A stretch of DNA of 64,000 bases from Trichuris trichiura (GCA_037903355.1 JBAJFE010000004.1:5440001-5504000), one strand, 5' to 3'. Positions 9,901 through 20,780 are shown, counted from the stretch's first letter. Notes: generated by a model not told the origin, from the sequence alone. Translations and numbers: made by a program.

Positions 9901-11631
9901 TCAACTAACGTGATCATTTTCCCAGCAGCGATAACAGCAGTTATTTGCCTTTACAACGTCAGCGCGTTTTTCGATTGGCAACTCACGGAACATCTTGCAA
10001 TATGCAAGTCGGTGATGCCCGTGACAAATAACACATACGCAACGAGAGAATGCTTGAATGGACGGCCCGTCAGAGGTTGGCGATCGTTCGATAGGTTGAG
10101 CCACGGTGGTGTAGACGCCGGGGCGTCGAAACCGTTGTCCGGCATGTCTATGCTTCATTTTATTCTCATCGTCAAAGTCTTCGCTTACCGCTTCAGCGGC
10201 CTCCCTACGCATTTCGAGCCAGTCAGAGAGGTCGCGCAAATTCGGTCGTCGTTGATCGTAGTTTTCCACCACGTGTCGTCCCCAGTCATCTCTAAGACGC
10301 TCCGGCATCTTTTTCACGGCAGCCATGAGATTACCGGCGGATTCAATTTCTACATGATGATTTCCTAGAGAGAGAGTGGCGACGATGCCTTGCAATTCAT
10401 TGCAGAAGGAGCGTAAGCCAGGCAAATCAAAGTCCTTCCAGGTTTGTAGCCCTTCAATAGATTTCAAACAAGCGTGTATGATCCTTTGCGGATTTCCATA
10501 TCTGCGCTCGAGTACGCGCATTAATTCTTCGTAACATTTCGGGTTGTAGAGATATTTTGAAACTGATCTTTTAACGTCGTCGTCCAACAGCTCATGTATT
10601 ATGTTCAAGCGGTCTGTGTCGGACTCCAGAACGACATGCACAGATTGATGGAACGACGTGATGAACGTCGGCCAGGCTCTGCGTTTGCTGTTAAATTTGG
10701 GAATCTCCAGTTTCGGCAAACGACTTGCAAGGAGTGAATGACATGGATGTGACAACTGTATTGTCTGGGCGGTGGGAGCGGATGATCGATGTCCGTCGCA
10801 TTTGTCAGAAGTAAACGGCCTTGGAGCCAGGTACGGTTGAGTCACGTCGGCAGGTAGCGCTGCATTGACATCGGTAGGAACAGCGGGACCTATTGGCAAA
10901 GGTCGTTGGGCAGGAGAAGACCGGTTCCGTGCGCAGGAGGTGGTCTGAAGAACGTCGTGTGAGTGAGACGTTTCATCTTTCTTGCGTGCCCCGTTTACAG
11001 ATAGCCGATGCTGAACCGTATCATCGTAGGAGAACGAACGAGTGCGGTGTGGCTGCAGCTCGTCATTTCTATAAATTGAGCGTTCCTGTTCGTCCAACAC
11101 ATCAATTTCTCGCTTAAGAACTAACTGTTCCAGCTCTTCCCTGAAACGTTCCTGTTCATGTGTCACTTGAAGCTGCCTCTGGCGTTCAGCTTGCTCATGT
11201 TCTAACTTGAGGCGTTCTAGTTCGATCTCCAGAGCCTTTCGTAGGCTATAACGCGCAGCCGCGGCGGAGCTTCGACTGGAGATGACCGAACATGCATCAT
11301 CTGCTCTTTGGAGGAGATGGTGATCGACACGTTCGTGACATGCGGCAGATATGGACAATAAATTCTCACCCCATTTAGTTATTCCTTCGAGATCATCGTC
11401 GGTAGTCATGAACGATCGCATACTGTCATTACATTGCAGGCATAGATCAGTGAGGCTATTCAACGCTGTCACTAAGGAGACGAGTTTTGAACGGCTCAGA
11501 CTGCTGCGTATATGCGCGTTGATTTCTTTTACCATGTTCGTATGCCGGATCTTCAACCTTCTTCTTTCCCTGCGTCGCTCGTCGAGGCTTAAGTCGTTGG
11601 CAACGGTTTCGGTCGATTGACTTGCTGCCAT
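9901..11631 (-). CDS. BEL/Pao gag, ending in an in-frame UGA inside the zinc knuckle
   Basis: The 576-aa product starts MAASQSTETVANDLS. Residues ~20-170 are charged and helical, including a Glu/Arg/Gln-rich coiled coil (LEIELERLKLEHEQAERQRQ). Around residue 305 comes LPKLEIPKFNSKRRAWPTF, the DUF1759-type gag core of BEL/Pao. Near the end are knuckle-like CVICHGHHRLAYC and CYRCWENDHVS. The stop (UGA, 9901-9903) sits between the second knuckle's first Cys pair and its continuation NCHSKRQC, which is in the same frame. Gag and pol were therefore probably one frame, and the UGA may be a CGA-to-TGA change. Capsid formation is the family role. Confidence 0.88.
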   Translation of the reverse strand: MAASQSTETVANDLSLDERRRERRRLKIRHTNMVKEINAHIRSSLSRSKLVSLVTALNSLTDLCLQCNDSMRSFMTTDDDLEGITKWGENLLSISAACHERVDHHLLQRADDACSVISSRSSAAAARYSLRKALEIELERLKLEHEQAERQRQLQVTHEQERFREELEQLVLKREIDVLDEQERSIYRNDELQPHRTRSFSYDDTVQHRLSVNGARKKDETSHSHDVLQTTSCARNRSSPAQRPLPIGPAVPTDVNAALPADVTQPYLAPRPFTSDKCDGHRSSAPTAQTIQLSHPCHSLLASRLPKLEIPKFNSKRRAWPTFITSFHQSVHVVLESDTDRLNIIHELLDDDVKRSVSKYLYNPKCYEELMRVLERRYGNPQRIIHACLKSIEGLQTWKDFDLPGLRSFCNELQGIVATLSLGNHHVEIESAGNLMAAVKKMPERLRDDWGRHVVENYDQRRPNLRDLSDWLEMRREAAEAVSEDFDDENKMKHRHAGQRFRRPGVYTTVAQPIERSPTSDGPSIQAFSRCVCVICHGHHRLAYCKMFRELPIEKRADVVKANNCCYRCWENDHVS

Positions 11632-11778
11632 ATTCGGCTGGGGTACGGTGAGTTAAACGTAGAGCGGTTGCCTCCCACGCGGTGATTAACAGCTGCCGGT
11701 ACGTTGATCGTAATTGCTGCAAACCCATTCAGCAAAGAGCACACGGTAATCGCAAACCTTTCCCGGCCGACGCACTAA

Positions 11779-12087
11779 TGGTTGCGACTGCAATGCGACT
11801 AGGAACCGTGCTAACCGTTTAATACGGAGAGAAGAAAGTTAAAGTCTATACGTCGAGAGGTCTGATAAACCGAAAGAGGAAGAAGGGTGGTTAAGCGTGT
11901 TTAAATACAGGAGTCATACGGCGAGAAAACCTGAATAATAATGGAAAACCTGAAAATCTCAATAACAAACCTGAATAACCTGAATAATAACCTCATAATG
12001 ATAAATGGGCTCGGTCGACGGGGGACGGGTGACATTGGATCGCATGTGAGGGGGGTCATAAATTCTACTGTATTGCGAAAGGCAACA
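11779..12087 (-). repeat. 5' LTR of the BEL/Pao element
   Basis: Plus-strand ends are TGGTTGCGACTG and AAGGCAACA, matching the copy at 5498-5796 along its length. It lies upstream of gag on the minus strand, so it is the promoter LTR. I could not identify a convincing primer binding site next to it. Confidence 0.88.
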
Positions 12088-13207
12088 CTGTAGGTTTCAA
12101 AAGTGCTGCTGCTCGGTCGTCAGTGCTGCTAGGAAGAATACTAAGATCACCAAGGGAATAGTCAATCCCGTTAAGAGACACGCAATATTCAACGATATCT
12201 GCTGGTTTTCAAAACCCAGGCTTCATACTACTGTACAATTATACTGCTATTGAGAAAGAACGAAGCCAAACAAAGATTGCGCAAGTTACGCAATCCTTGT
12301 TCTTTCATTGGCCTATTGGTAAGGCGCCATCAGCGCAACTTTCCCAAGCAAGCCATCTCGGGAAAGGGAAACTTGGAATAAAGTTCGAAGGAACTTTAAA
12401 GCAATTGGCTGGAGGACAGCACTATTACGACTGGCTTAAGATTTTTTGCAACAGGAAATTATAAGGAAGCTTAAGGATTTTCAGGTCTACAAGAGGTGTT
12501 ACAGGGAAGCTGGTACCTGACCATCAATTTAAACGGGCTAACTTATTTGCATTGCGTTTGGTTATATTTCTTTTCGTTTGTTAGTGTCTTGTCTCTGCTT
12601 AAACTTTTAACGAGGCGTTCCCACAGTGCGTGAAACACGCTTTATAAGTCCTTTTGTTGTGATCCTACGCTGGTTGAGTATCTTTTGATTTGGATAAAGC
12701 TTTAAACGCCTTTAGTAACTTTCGCTTTAGTTATTGACTTAATAGACATGAAAGTTAGCAGAGCTCACTTCGTGATGTTTACTTTCTGGACGAAAGCTGC
12801 ACGCTAGAGACCCTCCTGCTCGATTGCTCGTCGCCTTCAGCAGTTCAGTATCATGTTAAGTTGCTGTGCTTTCGTGGTTGCAATGTTAATAAAATTGTGA
12901 TAAATGCTGCGCAGATTTCCGCGAAATAAAATTAAATAAATCAGCCTCAGGACATGCCTTTGCATTGTTTTTGTTTCTTTGAACTCCGTCTAGATTGTGC
13001 AGAATTTGTTCTTTATTCTGAGCGCGGGGTGTTTCTACATTGCTGCTAGTTTATTGCCGGTTAGACGGCCGCTATTTCTTCCATAGACGTTTTTGTATTT
13101 GCTTTAAAGATGCACGTTGCTGTATGAACTGGTAAGTTCGTTATTCGCACTTCTGTCAGCGCGCTATCTTAACTCTGTGTTCTCTTTGAAGGGATGCCGG
13201 GTCTAGA
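12088..13207. other. Stretch with no recognisable gene
   Basis: No long open frame and no protein family that I recognise. A short open stretch on the minus strand at about 12090-12195 begins after an AACCAG acceptor-like site and could be an exon cut by the BEL insertion, but nothing supports it beyond being open. The rest is A/T-rich. Confidence 0.5.
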
Positions 13208-13461
13208 CCGAATTCAGCCCTCCGTCGGCTGAGGCGATAACTTCAAAAGACGTCAAATGCGGATTAAGGAGCAATGGAACAATACGTTTGCCGGCTATCT
13301 TCTTCTGCCCTAGCCTAAGCCTAAGCCTAAACATAAGGTTTCTGGTGTCACTGACCTCCTGCATTCACTAATCACGCTGCGCTAATCACACTTCAGTACG
13401 TAATGTCGTCGCGCATTGCCGTTTGAAGTTATCGCCTCAGCCGACGGAGGGCTGAATTCGG
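13208..13461. mobile_element. Hairpin MITE, 254 bp
   Basis: The ends CCGAATTCAGCCCTCCGTCG (left) and its reverse complement (right, ending at 13461) form arms of about 40 bp that match essentially perfectly (13208-13248 with 13421-13461). Pairing continues weakly inward. There is no coding capacity. I could not define a target-site duplication, so the superfamily is unknown. The loop contains the GCCTAA run described separately. Confidence 0.75.
13313..13330 (-). repeat. Interstitial telomere-like repeat (TTAGGC)3
   Basis: GCCTAA occurs three times in tandem, preceded by CCCTA and followed by ACATAAGG. TTAGGC is the telomere unit of many nematodes. The run is only 18 bp, so chance or expansion within the MITE is possible. 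Confidence 0.5.
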
Positions 13462-14094
13462 AAGTAGGTCCGAGATGCCTTGATGTCAACCTTTAAGGGT
13501 CGCTCTGACAGTTTGCCAGCAGATGTTCCTCGGTCACAGTTTGTTGACAACTAGTTTTTTCTGACAGTTACGTGAGCGGGGAGTAGTTATGAAAAGCGGG
13601 AACTTATCTGGTTCCATAAGACATCGCAGTGCAGTGCATTAAATTACCTTGCAAATGTGGTGTCACGTTGCTGCAGGCCGTATTTTGAAGTTACTGTGCT
13701 TAAACGGTGCAGTTTTTCTTGGCCTAAAGTTTCCTCACTATCGGAATGCTTATTACTTTCGTTGATTAGTTTTCTTTGGTCTGCATTTACTCGTCTAACC
13801 CACTTTCGTTTCTTTAGCTTCAAGACTTGTTATTTTACTCAAAGGACGTTTATCCGAGGGACTTTTTTTTAAACTTCCTATGCTAAGCTGTAGTGCCCTA
13901 TGACGTCATATAAATAGTTTCCAAGTTTATTTGCCTTAGTTTGGGTGTCACCTTCGCTCTTGACGACGAATCGTTGATCGCGGTCGTTACTTAATTTAAT
14001 ATGATTGACTGAAGTTTTCGATTGCGACTTAGCTGTTGTTGACAAATTCAATACTGAAAAGAGCAGCCATTTTAGACAGAAAAGGTTGTTCTCC
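13462..14094. other. Upstream region of the AT-hook gene, no other feature seen
   Basis: This is A/T-rich sequence between the MITE and the first coding exon of the gene at 14095. An in-frame upstream ATG at 14005 exists, but it precedes a stretch with no obvious domain. I see no clear TATA box or other core promoter element. Confidence 0.4.
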
Positions 14095-17000
14095 ATGAAT
14101 GCAAACAAGCCGTCCACTCGTGCTGCTAGAGCGAATGCGGAGAAGATTGAGGTGGTCCAAACCGCTAGACGAGGCCGTGGCCGCCCTGCTCAAGCCAAGG
14201 TCCAGCAGGTTAACGGCGGTGCGCGAGGTCGCGGCACGGGTGCAGCAGCCATTGTTCCTCCCGCGAAAGATACTAAAGTGGACGTTGTAGTTTCCGCCGA
14301 TACTTCCAAACAAAAAAGTAAGTACTCAATTGCAATCGAGCTCTACAAGTTTCTTAGGCACGTTTCCATTGTTGTGCGCAGTTGTGGGTTTTGTTGAAAA
14401 TTGGATTTCTTGATATAGGATGAAGTATTTTAGGTTGTCTTGGAGACATAGCAAAACTACCTCGCTACAAAAGCCGTTTAGTTCAAAGGGATAAAAAGGA
14501 ACAATTTCTTGATGGCATTTTAATGGTTAGGTACAACCGTACTTAATTAAACGCATGGGAAGCTAATTCGGTTTTCGTTTTTTGTTTCTTAACGCTGCGG
14601 CCATCCGTCGAGAGTCCAATCGAACAGAAAACGTCATATACGGAAAATTCATTGGCCTAAGCGAAGTAGATGGAAAAGAAAAGGTTTGGAGCTAAGGACA
14701 TTTTTGCGAGCTATGGTGTGAAAGATACTTTTACAAGTATTCTAGTGAATTAAACGTATAGCATCACCTTTGAGCCATTGTCGGTGGTCATTTCATTAAA
14801 GCACCGGACGAAAATTAATACCTACGATTCGACCATGCTAGGCTTCGCAAAGAGGAAGAAACTCATTTCCGCTGGCAAAATGCTTATTTTCATCAAGAGG
14901 AAGGAGCACCTATGAGAAGCATCTCATCACCAGTTCTCGTCAATATGGCAAGGGGATAGCTGGAAGATAAAACCTTTTCACTTGGTGTATGGAACTCCAC
15001 CTTAAGACATTCAAGAGTATGTGGGCGACATGTTTTCCATTATTCGAAAAGAGCATGAGGATTTCCTTCTCGAACATCTCAATGGCCTCATTCGTATAAG
15101 ATGAGTTTCATCACACCTTTAGGATTGTTGAAGAATGACTTCTCAAAAAAAAAAACTGACTCGATTTTTAACAATAGAAACGAAGGACTAGACCTGAAAG
15201 GAAGCTTCAAATTCCAAGCTGATCCTGACGTACTATCTTGGTACAGGAGAGGCGACCCGCGCAGTAGCAGACCTCCCAGATATTCTTCTGGTTTTGAAAC
15301 GCTCCTCAAATTTGCACCCTGCCGTGGGGTTGGACAAGATCAAGATCTCATAAAGATCAAAATGACTTTATATTTGCCACAAAGGAAACATTGACAAAGA
15401 CGATGAAGTACTGTTGAGCAGCTGAGAGGCTACATAGGTAGGGGATCAGGAGGAGATAGTAGAAATGGCTTTACAGGCGTGGTACCAACCGAGTTTGTAC
15501 CTAGCCATTAATAGGGCGTCAAGGAACTACGCGTGACGTTTACAATGGAATTACATAGTTCCGAAAGGTTGTATTCATCTTTTTGAATTAAAAGCCTTTT
15601 GTCGCAAGCCGACTTTTTCCATATATTTAAAACGGGTATGACGTCTGCAATTTTTAAGGCCTAAATCGGGAAACGAAAAGCTTGCAGAAACTTTCAGCAG
15701 CTCTGGAACGGTCAAAGCGATTATTCGTTGACCAGATGGCCGCTTCGAAAGATCGATTAAGGGCAGCGTACGTGGAGATTACAACTAGGTATGAAGACTC
15801 TTTTACGGTTACCTTTTTGTTCCAACAACAGTTTTGTTCTCTAACCGATCTGATGCTGATGTGGCGTCAAGGTTCATTTTACTTGAGCGTAACTGTATTT
15901 TTTGTTAGGCTTGCTGTTTAGGATAGAAGTTTTGCATTTTCTTTACTTTTAAAATGCAGTTGCTTTGTAAGTTAAGCTAAGCCATGCCTGTGGTGTTGTT
16001 TCGTTTCCACACGATTGCGATGGTTGCAAAAAGAAGAATTTGTGAAAATGATTGGCACTAGTCATCCTTGCGTCTTTCAAAGATTTGATTACTACTGGAT
16101 AAAATGATGGACGCGCACCGTTTGGTGTATGCATTTTAAAATAGCTATCATACTTTCGACGTCCGCAGGCGAGGTTGTGCTACTTGAGGTTGTCTTGATT
16201 CTCTCGAAAGTAGAACAGGTTTTTAAAGATCCTGTTTTTCCAACTGAAATTGTGATAGCCACCGAAACTTCAAGCCATCTTTGCGTAGGAATGGCAGTGC
16301 TTTGAGCTTTTTACTATTTGTAAATGGCTTTCTTCGGTTAATTGCAGGCGCCGAACATGCAGGTTTCCTTTATAATCAAGGCGAAATTGACATCGTAGGT
16401 AGCACATTAACTGAAGATAGCTTCCTGAATGTAAACTACGCTTAGCGTACGTTTATCAAATTCGTTTCTGTTGCACTTTAGTCTTTGTAACGAAGTTGTG
16501 TCAACCTTTTTAAGGTTTAGATTTCTTTATAACACATGCATCTTTTGTGCTGCGAGAAGGACTGATCTCGACCGTAGTGACTGTACGCTAAGAGGAAATG
16601 CGTAAGATACGAACACGTCCCAGTTATACGTAGAAAGAAGGACTATGGACTTTCACTTTCTTTATTAGTAATAGTATGGGTTTCTTTATTGCTTTGTTTT
16701 AGCCGTGTTACAGTGTTGGGTAGGATCATTGTTTTATATGGGTAATTAAAGTCGGAATCCATGAACTTAAGCTTACATGTGGAACAATTAGCATTTTCCG
16801 TGCTAAGTGGGCGTACTTAAAATTTCGTATGGATGATTATCATATCGCGCTCCCCAGCTTGCGTAAGGAGAAATAAAGCACATCTAGTTCAATTGCTTTG
16901 GCTATTATCGCTAAGATCAACAGCTTTGGAATTGTTGAACGCCGCCGGTACAGAGAGGGTAAATAAAGGTTGCCTCATTCTTTGAAACTTTTTGCATTAT

Positions 17001-18468
17001 TTTGCTGCAGGGCAAGCGTCACTGAGAAGTTTGCTGAACAACCATGGGAGTCTACTTTCTCGAATCGCAATCTTGAACGTAACTAGTTGCTGCGAGAAGT
17101 CCTTGACGCCTCATCCAGACCAAGTGTGCCCTTTATTTAACGTTTTCCTACGTTGTTGCATTACGGGTTTGTGAAATTCATAAATTATTTTTTAATTATT
17201 CTAAGCACGGGGAAACCTGTCTTGTATTTTTATAAAGGATTGCTGTGCTTATTATCATAGCAAACGTTGGTTTCGTCGTTGTGCTAGCAATTCTAAATGT
17301 AAAGTTAAAACAGTTCTTGGGGAAAATTGTTTTTTTCTCTCTTGCATAATCTGTGTGTTGGACGAGTATCCCTTTATCCGGAGCACTGAGCGGCGGGATA
17401 CGCTGCGTATTTCAAATTTTTACAGGTTTTGAAATGTGTTGGGCAGCTGCGCAAAGTACAAATAACGAAATATAGTGGTCGTCTATTCGTGAATTGTGAA
17501 CGTTGCTTTTCCAGTTTTATTTGTCAAAAGAAAAATTTGCACCTTTCTTGTTTGTTTCGGTTGTATTGTGATCTTTGCCAACATTTAAACCCTATTGGAA
17601 AATAGTAATAGTAATATTGTTTTTGCAGGCCATTTATCTTAGCCTACCGTTTTGTAATGAGCTGAAGTATGGGCACATTTAAGTTATGTTCGCTTTTTTT
17701 AGTTTGGAAGATAGACGCCGAAAATTAGAAGAAGAATTGGAAAATTGTGAGCAAGAGGGAACTGAATTCCTAACTAGCCGCAGCAACAAAATAAATGAAC
17801 TGAAAGCGCTATGTAAGAAAGCCGAATCATTGTCGGACAAAGCGCTGGTCCAGTTTCGAGAGGATATCCGAGTTTGTCAACTTGCAGCATTGCTTTCATT
17901 ATAAAGTTTGTTTCGTCTAGAAACTGGAATTGGAACAGCGAGCGGAGAGCAAATTGGCAACGGGAATTCGCTTTGAATGGGAACCAGACCAACTTCTTAG
18001 TTTGGCAAAATCGTTTGGAAATGGTATGGTTTGATGTTCATTTTTCCTCGATTTAATCCTTACGTTTTTCCATAGTTCCACCACTATTCAGCAATCGCTC
18101 AAACATTCCGCCAACTTCTGCCGTACAAGCAAACGGGTCCAGCCATCAGGGTGAGTTACCAGTATAATAGGTAATTATTGCTCTATGTGCGTTTATATTA
18201 AGAATTTAAAAGTAGCAAGTTGCATGAAATAAGCCTAGGTGGCATTGCAATGCAGTCTGACAGCCTGGATGCAAAGCAACTACTGGAACTAACGCGCCAT
18301 ATACAACACACCTTGCGTAGGCATGGTATTCCAGATGACATACTGCCAAAAGTATCCGGTGAGCATGGAGTATTACCAACTCGCCGTACGAGTGGCGCCG
18401 CTGGAACTGGTCGACGTCGCCGTGGTCGAGGCGGTGGTACTTCAGGTCGCGGTTCGCAACCGGCCTGA
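14095..18468 (+). CDS. Unrecognised AT-hook, coiled-coil, Arg/Gly-rich protein (309 aa, 6 exons)
   Basis: My model joins 14095-14317, 15659-15788, 17703-17871, 17921-18023, 18076-18150 and 18239-18468; all phases agree and the sum is 930 nt. Residues ~1-75 are basic with an AT-hook-like ARRGRGRPAQ. Residues ~85-185 form a long coiled coil (SLQKLSAALERSKRLF; EDRRRKLEEELENCEQEG) ending in FEWEPDQLLSLAKSFGNV. This resembles the coiled coil that follows B-boxes in TRIM proteins, but no RING or B-box is present. The C-terminus is RRRRGRGGGTSGRGS, suggesting nucleic-acid binding. The acceptor of exon 2 (TTTTTAAG) is the least certain; it was chosen because it alone keeps phase. An upstream in-frame ATG at 14005 is possible. 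Function is unknown. Confidence 0.7.
14826..15103 (+). pseudogene. Penelope-like element reverse transcriptase relic (in intron 1 of the AT-hook gene)
   Basis: One frame gives EETHFRWQNAYFHQEEGAPM followed by RSISSPVLVNMA, which looks like the YFxFxxxFYxQxxGxPMGSPxSPVLA segment of Penelope-like reverse transcriptases. A second frame from 15014 gives EYVGDMFSIIRKEHEDFLLE, i.e. the RYVDDIF...I..EH..FL region with the second catalytic Asp pair altered (VGD). A stop follows MARG and at least one frameshift separates the two pieces. It is a short decayed fragment. Family assignment is by eye only. Confidence 0.6.
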
Positions 18469-18507
18469 GTTGTCCGACACTTTCTATTGCCAATTTTGGT
18501 GCACTTA

Positions 18508-19801
18508 TTGGGTTGTTTCATAAGTTCGTTCCGTTTTCTTTAGAAGTAAATTCTTTTTGTACGCAGTTGCTCTCATGCCAAGCAGTATATATCATTCAAT
18601 ACCTCTCGATGTTATCTGCAAGTTAGTACAGTTAAATTTTAATATCGTGCTCTTGAGAAGTTTCAGCTTAACTGGAAAGATGGAATGTCAGGTCGACGAA
18701 AAGGAGCATCTCCGACACGTGCTGCTTTTCCTGTATAACGGAGGATTAAGTGCTGTCGCACCGGCTGAAAAGATCCAGGCGGTCTACGGGGAAAAGGCTA
18801 TCAGCGATCGAGCAGCTAGAAAGTGGTTCTCCCGCTTCAGGGAGGGAAATTTTGATCTGAGTGACAGTGCGAGGTCAGGGAGGCCAAGCGATTTTGATGA
18901 AGAGAGACTGAACGCCCTAGTGCACGAAGATCCACGACAGTCGACACGCGAACTGGCTGAGAAGGTTGGCTGCAGTCATGTGACTGTGAGCCGACATTTG
19001 CTATCTATGGGAAAGGTACAGAAAATGGGATTATGGGTGCCACATCAGCTGGGTCGAGATGACAAAATTCGGCCCGTTTCTGGCGCAGGTTCTCTTCTCG
19101 CTCGATACCGTCAAGCCGTGACCCAACGTCGCCCATTCTTTAGCCAGATCATCACAGGTGACGAGAAGTGGTATCTGTTCGTCAACATAAAACAAAGAAA
19201 GGAGTGGCTGAATCATGGTAAGGATACAACCCCGCGTGCGAAGCCCAAATTGCACGAACGAAAGACTATGCTGTCCGTCTGGTGGGATTGTGAGGGTGTT
19301 ATACATTTCGAATTGCTTCCAAAGAACCAGACTATCACCGCCACAATTTATGTGGAAAAATTACGACGTTGGCGAGCGCAGTTCAGCAGAAAAGGCAAAA
19401 GAAGCAACATGACATCATGCTGCAGCACGACAATGCCCGACCGCACACAGCAATAATCACAAAAACAGCCTTCCAAGAACTCGGATGGGAGGTGCTTCCT
19501 CATCCGGGTTATTCTCCTGACCTCGCTCCATCCGACTATCACCTTTTCTGTTCGCTTGCTGTCAATTTGCGCGGTGTTTCCTTCAACAATGACGAAGACC
19601 TCCAAAAATGGCTCTCCGACTTCTTCTCCTCCAAACCCCCGCATTTCTACCGACGCGGGATAGAACAGCTGGCCAGTCGTTGGGAAGAAGTCGTGAATAG
19701 TGAAGGGGAATACATTGTTGACTAAAGAGTTTGTATTTTCGATGGAAAGAATTAAGTTAAAGTAGTCGATAAAAGCGGAACGAACTTATGAAACAACCCA
19801 A
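18508..19801 (+). mobile_element. mariner transposon, full length (1294 bp)
   Basis: The ends TTGGGTTGTTTCATAAGTTC (18508) and its reverse complement (to 19801) match over about 27 bp. TA flanks both ends (18506-18507 and 19802-19803). Size, TIR length, TA target and a D34D-type transposase all fit mariner. It inserted 39 bp downstream of the stop codon of the AT-hook gene, so it probably lies in that gene's 3' UTR. Confidence 0.93.
18680..19725 (+). pseudogene. mariner transposase with one frameshift
   Basis: The N-terminal half starts MECQVDEKEHLRHVLLF and has two helix-turn-helix segments (AARKWFSRFREGNFDLSD; STRELAEKVGCSHVTVSRHL) and the WVPHQL linker. The catalytic domain shows ITGDEKW (first D), LQHDNARPH (second D) and YSPDLAPSDYHLF (third D), followed by FYRRGIEQLASRW and the stop at 19723-19725. 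The frame changes at about 19360-19420, between VEKLRRW and the second D. One indel therefore separates this copy from an intact ~345-residue protein. Confidence 0.92.
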
Positions 19802-20624
19802 TATTAATATGGGCTTCTATCGTGTTCCTTCATTCGTGTTTCAATCTCCTCGGTAAACGTACAGTGATGCGCGTCTTACGTTTTTTTTCAGATTTGCATT
19901 CATCTTACTTGATGATTCATGCTTTGGTTTTCTGGTAACTCTGATAGTAGTTTCATTAATGATGCGGTATGGTGTCGCTCTAACTTTTTCTTTTCTCAAT
20001 GCAAAGTATTCCGTTCCATACTCATCCCAGACTCTTATGCGTTATAGAATTACTATTTCATGTGTTCGTACCTTTCCCAGAGTATGCCTTCTCGCGTGAC
20101 TTTTGTGGCCCATATTCCTATCGCTGCCCTTGGAAACTGTTGAGCACTGTCCAATAGGCCTTCTGCAACCTAATGACCTGAGTCATGCAGATATTATTCC
20201 TTTTAATGCGTGCTTCACCATTAGTGCATCATATTCAAAAAGTGCTGCCTGATGAGAAAATGAATTTAGTTTTCTTCCTTGCTCGTTCCGTTTTCCGTGA
20301 CTTTTTCAGCATAGCTGCCGTATAAAGTCTGGTTGCGAACAGGGGCGTTGTTCATTATGATAGGCTATATTAATTCTGTTTCGAAATTATCAGCACCAGA
20401 TAGCTCTTTACAGAGGATATTTTATTTGACGAAGGTAGAAAACTGCGAAAGAATGACGGAGCTTTCGGAACTTTGCACCAGATGAGCTGGTGACGTACAA
20501 GTAACAGTGCGGTCATATAATGCGGCAACAGAATTTCCGAATTTTCAGCGAAGCTGCCGTAGATTTTTGATTTAGGAATTTTTTCTATTCATTTCTAAAA
20601 GATTAGAGAAAGTGTATATATATA

Positions 20625-20723
20625 CAGTAGAACCTCCATAAGTTGACCACCTAAGGGACCGGGAAAAACTGGTCAAGATAGGAGGTGGTCGACATAGTGA
20701 GGTGGTCAACTTCGGAGGTTCTA

Positions 20724-20727
<4 letters not shown>
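20625..20727. mobile_element. CAGT-ended MITE, short copy (103 bp)
   Basis: It begins CAGTAGAACCTCC and ends GGAGGTTCTACTG, flanked by TA on both sides. Inside, AGTTGACCACC-like motifs recur in both orientations. It is related to the copies at 33356-33526 and 36759-36944. TA flanks and CAGT ends suggest a pogo/Tigger-type origin (inference). Confidence 0.8.

Positions 20728-20780
<53 letters not shown>
20728..20780. repeat. (TA)n microsatellite
   Basis: About 25 TA units run directly from the right end of the MITE, broken by a single TATG. The MITE's TA target site is part of this tract; a shorter TATATATA tract lies on its left side. Confidence 0.95.

Larger units (their letters stand above)
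5498..12087 (-). mobile_element. BEL/Pao LTR retrotransposon, full length, decayed
   Basis: Two related ~300-bp LTRs bound a gag-pol region read on the minus strand. Domain order is gag with zinc knuckles, aspartic protease, reverse transcriptase, RNase H, then integrase, as in BEL/Pao. Flanking 5-mers are CCGTA on the left (5493-5497) and CTGTA on the right (12088-12092), consistent with a 5-bp target duplication plus one mutation. The LTRs differ by roughly one position in ten by eye, and the coding region has stops and frameshifts, so this is an old copy. Confidence 0.93.

Noticed and set aside
12090..12195. Possible minus-strand exon next to the BEL element
   Set aside because: Open for about 35 codons with an acceptor-like AACCAG, but no partner exon or homology.
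15101..15394. 97-codon open frame after the Penelope-like relic
   Set aside because: Not recognisable as part of the reverse transcriptase or as an exon; no suitable splice sites in phase with the AT-hook gene.
15681..15690. Acceptors AAAAG/C and TTGCAG/A for exon 2 of the AT-hook gene
   Set aside because: Neither has the phase needed by the exon 1 donor; only the AG at 15657-15658 keeps the frame.
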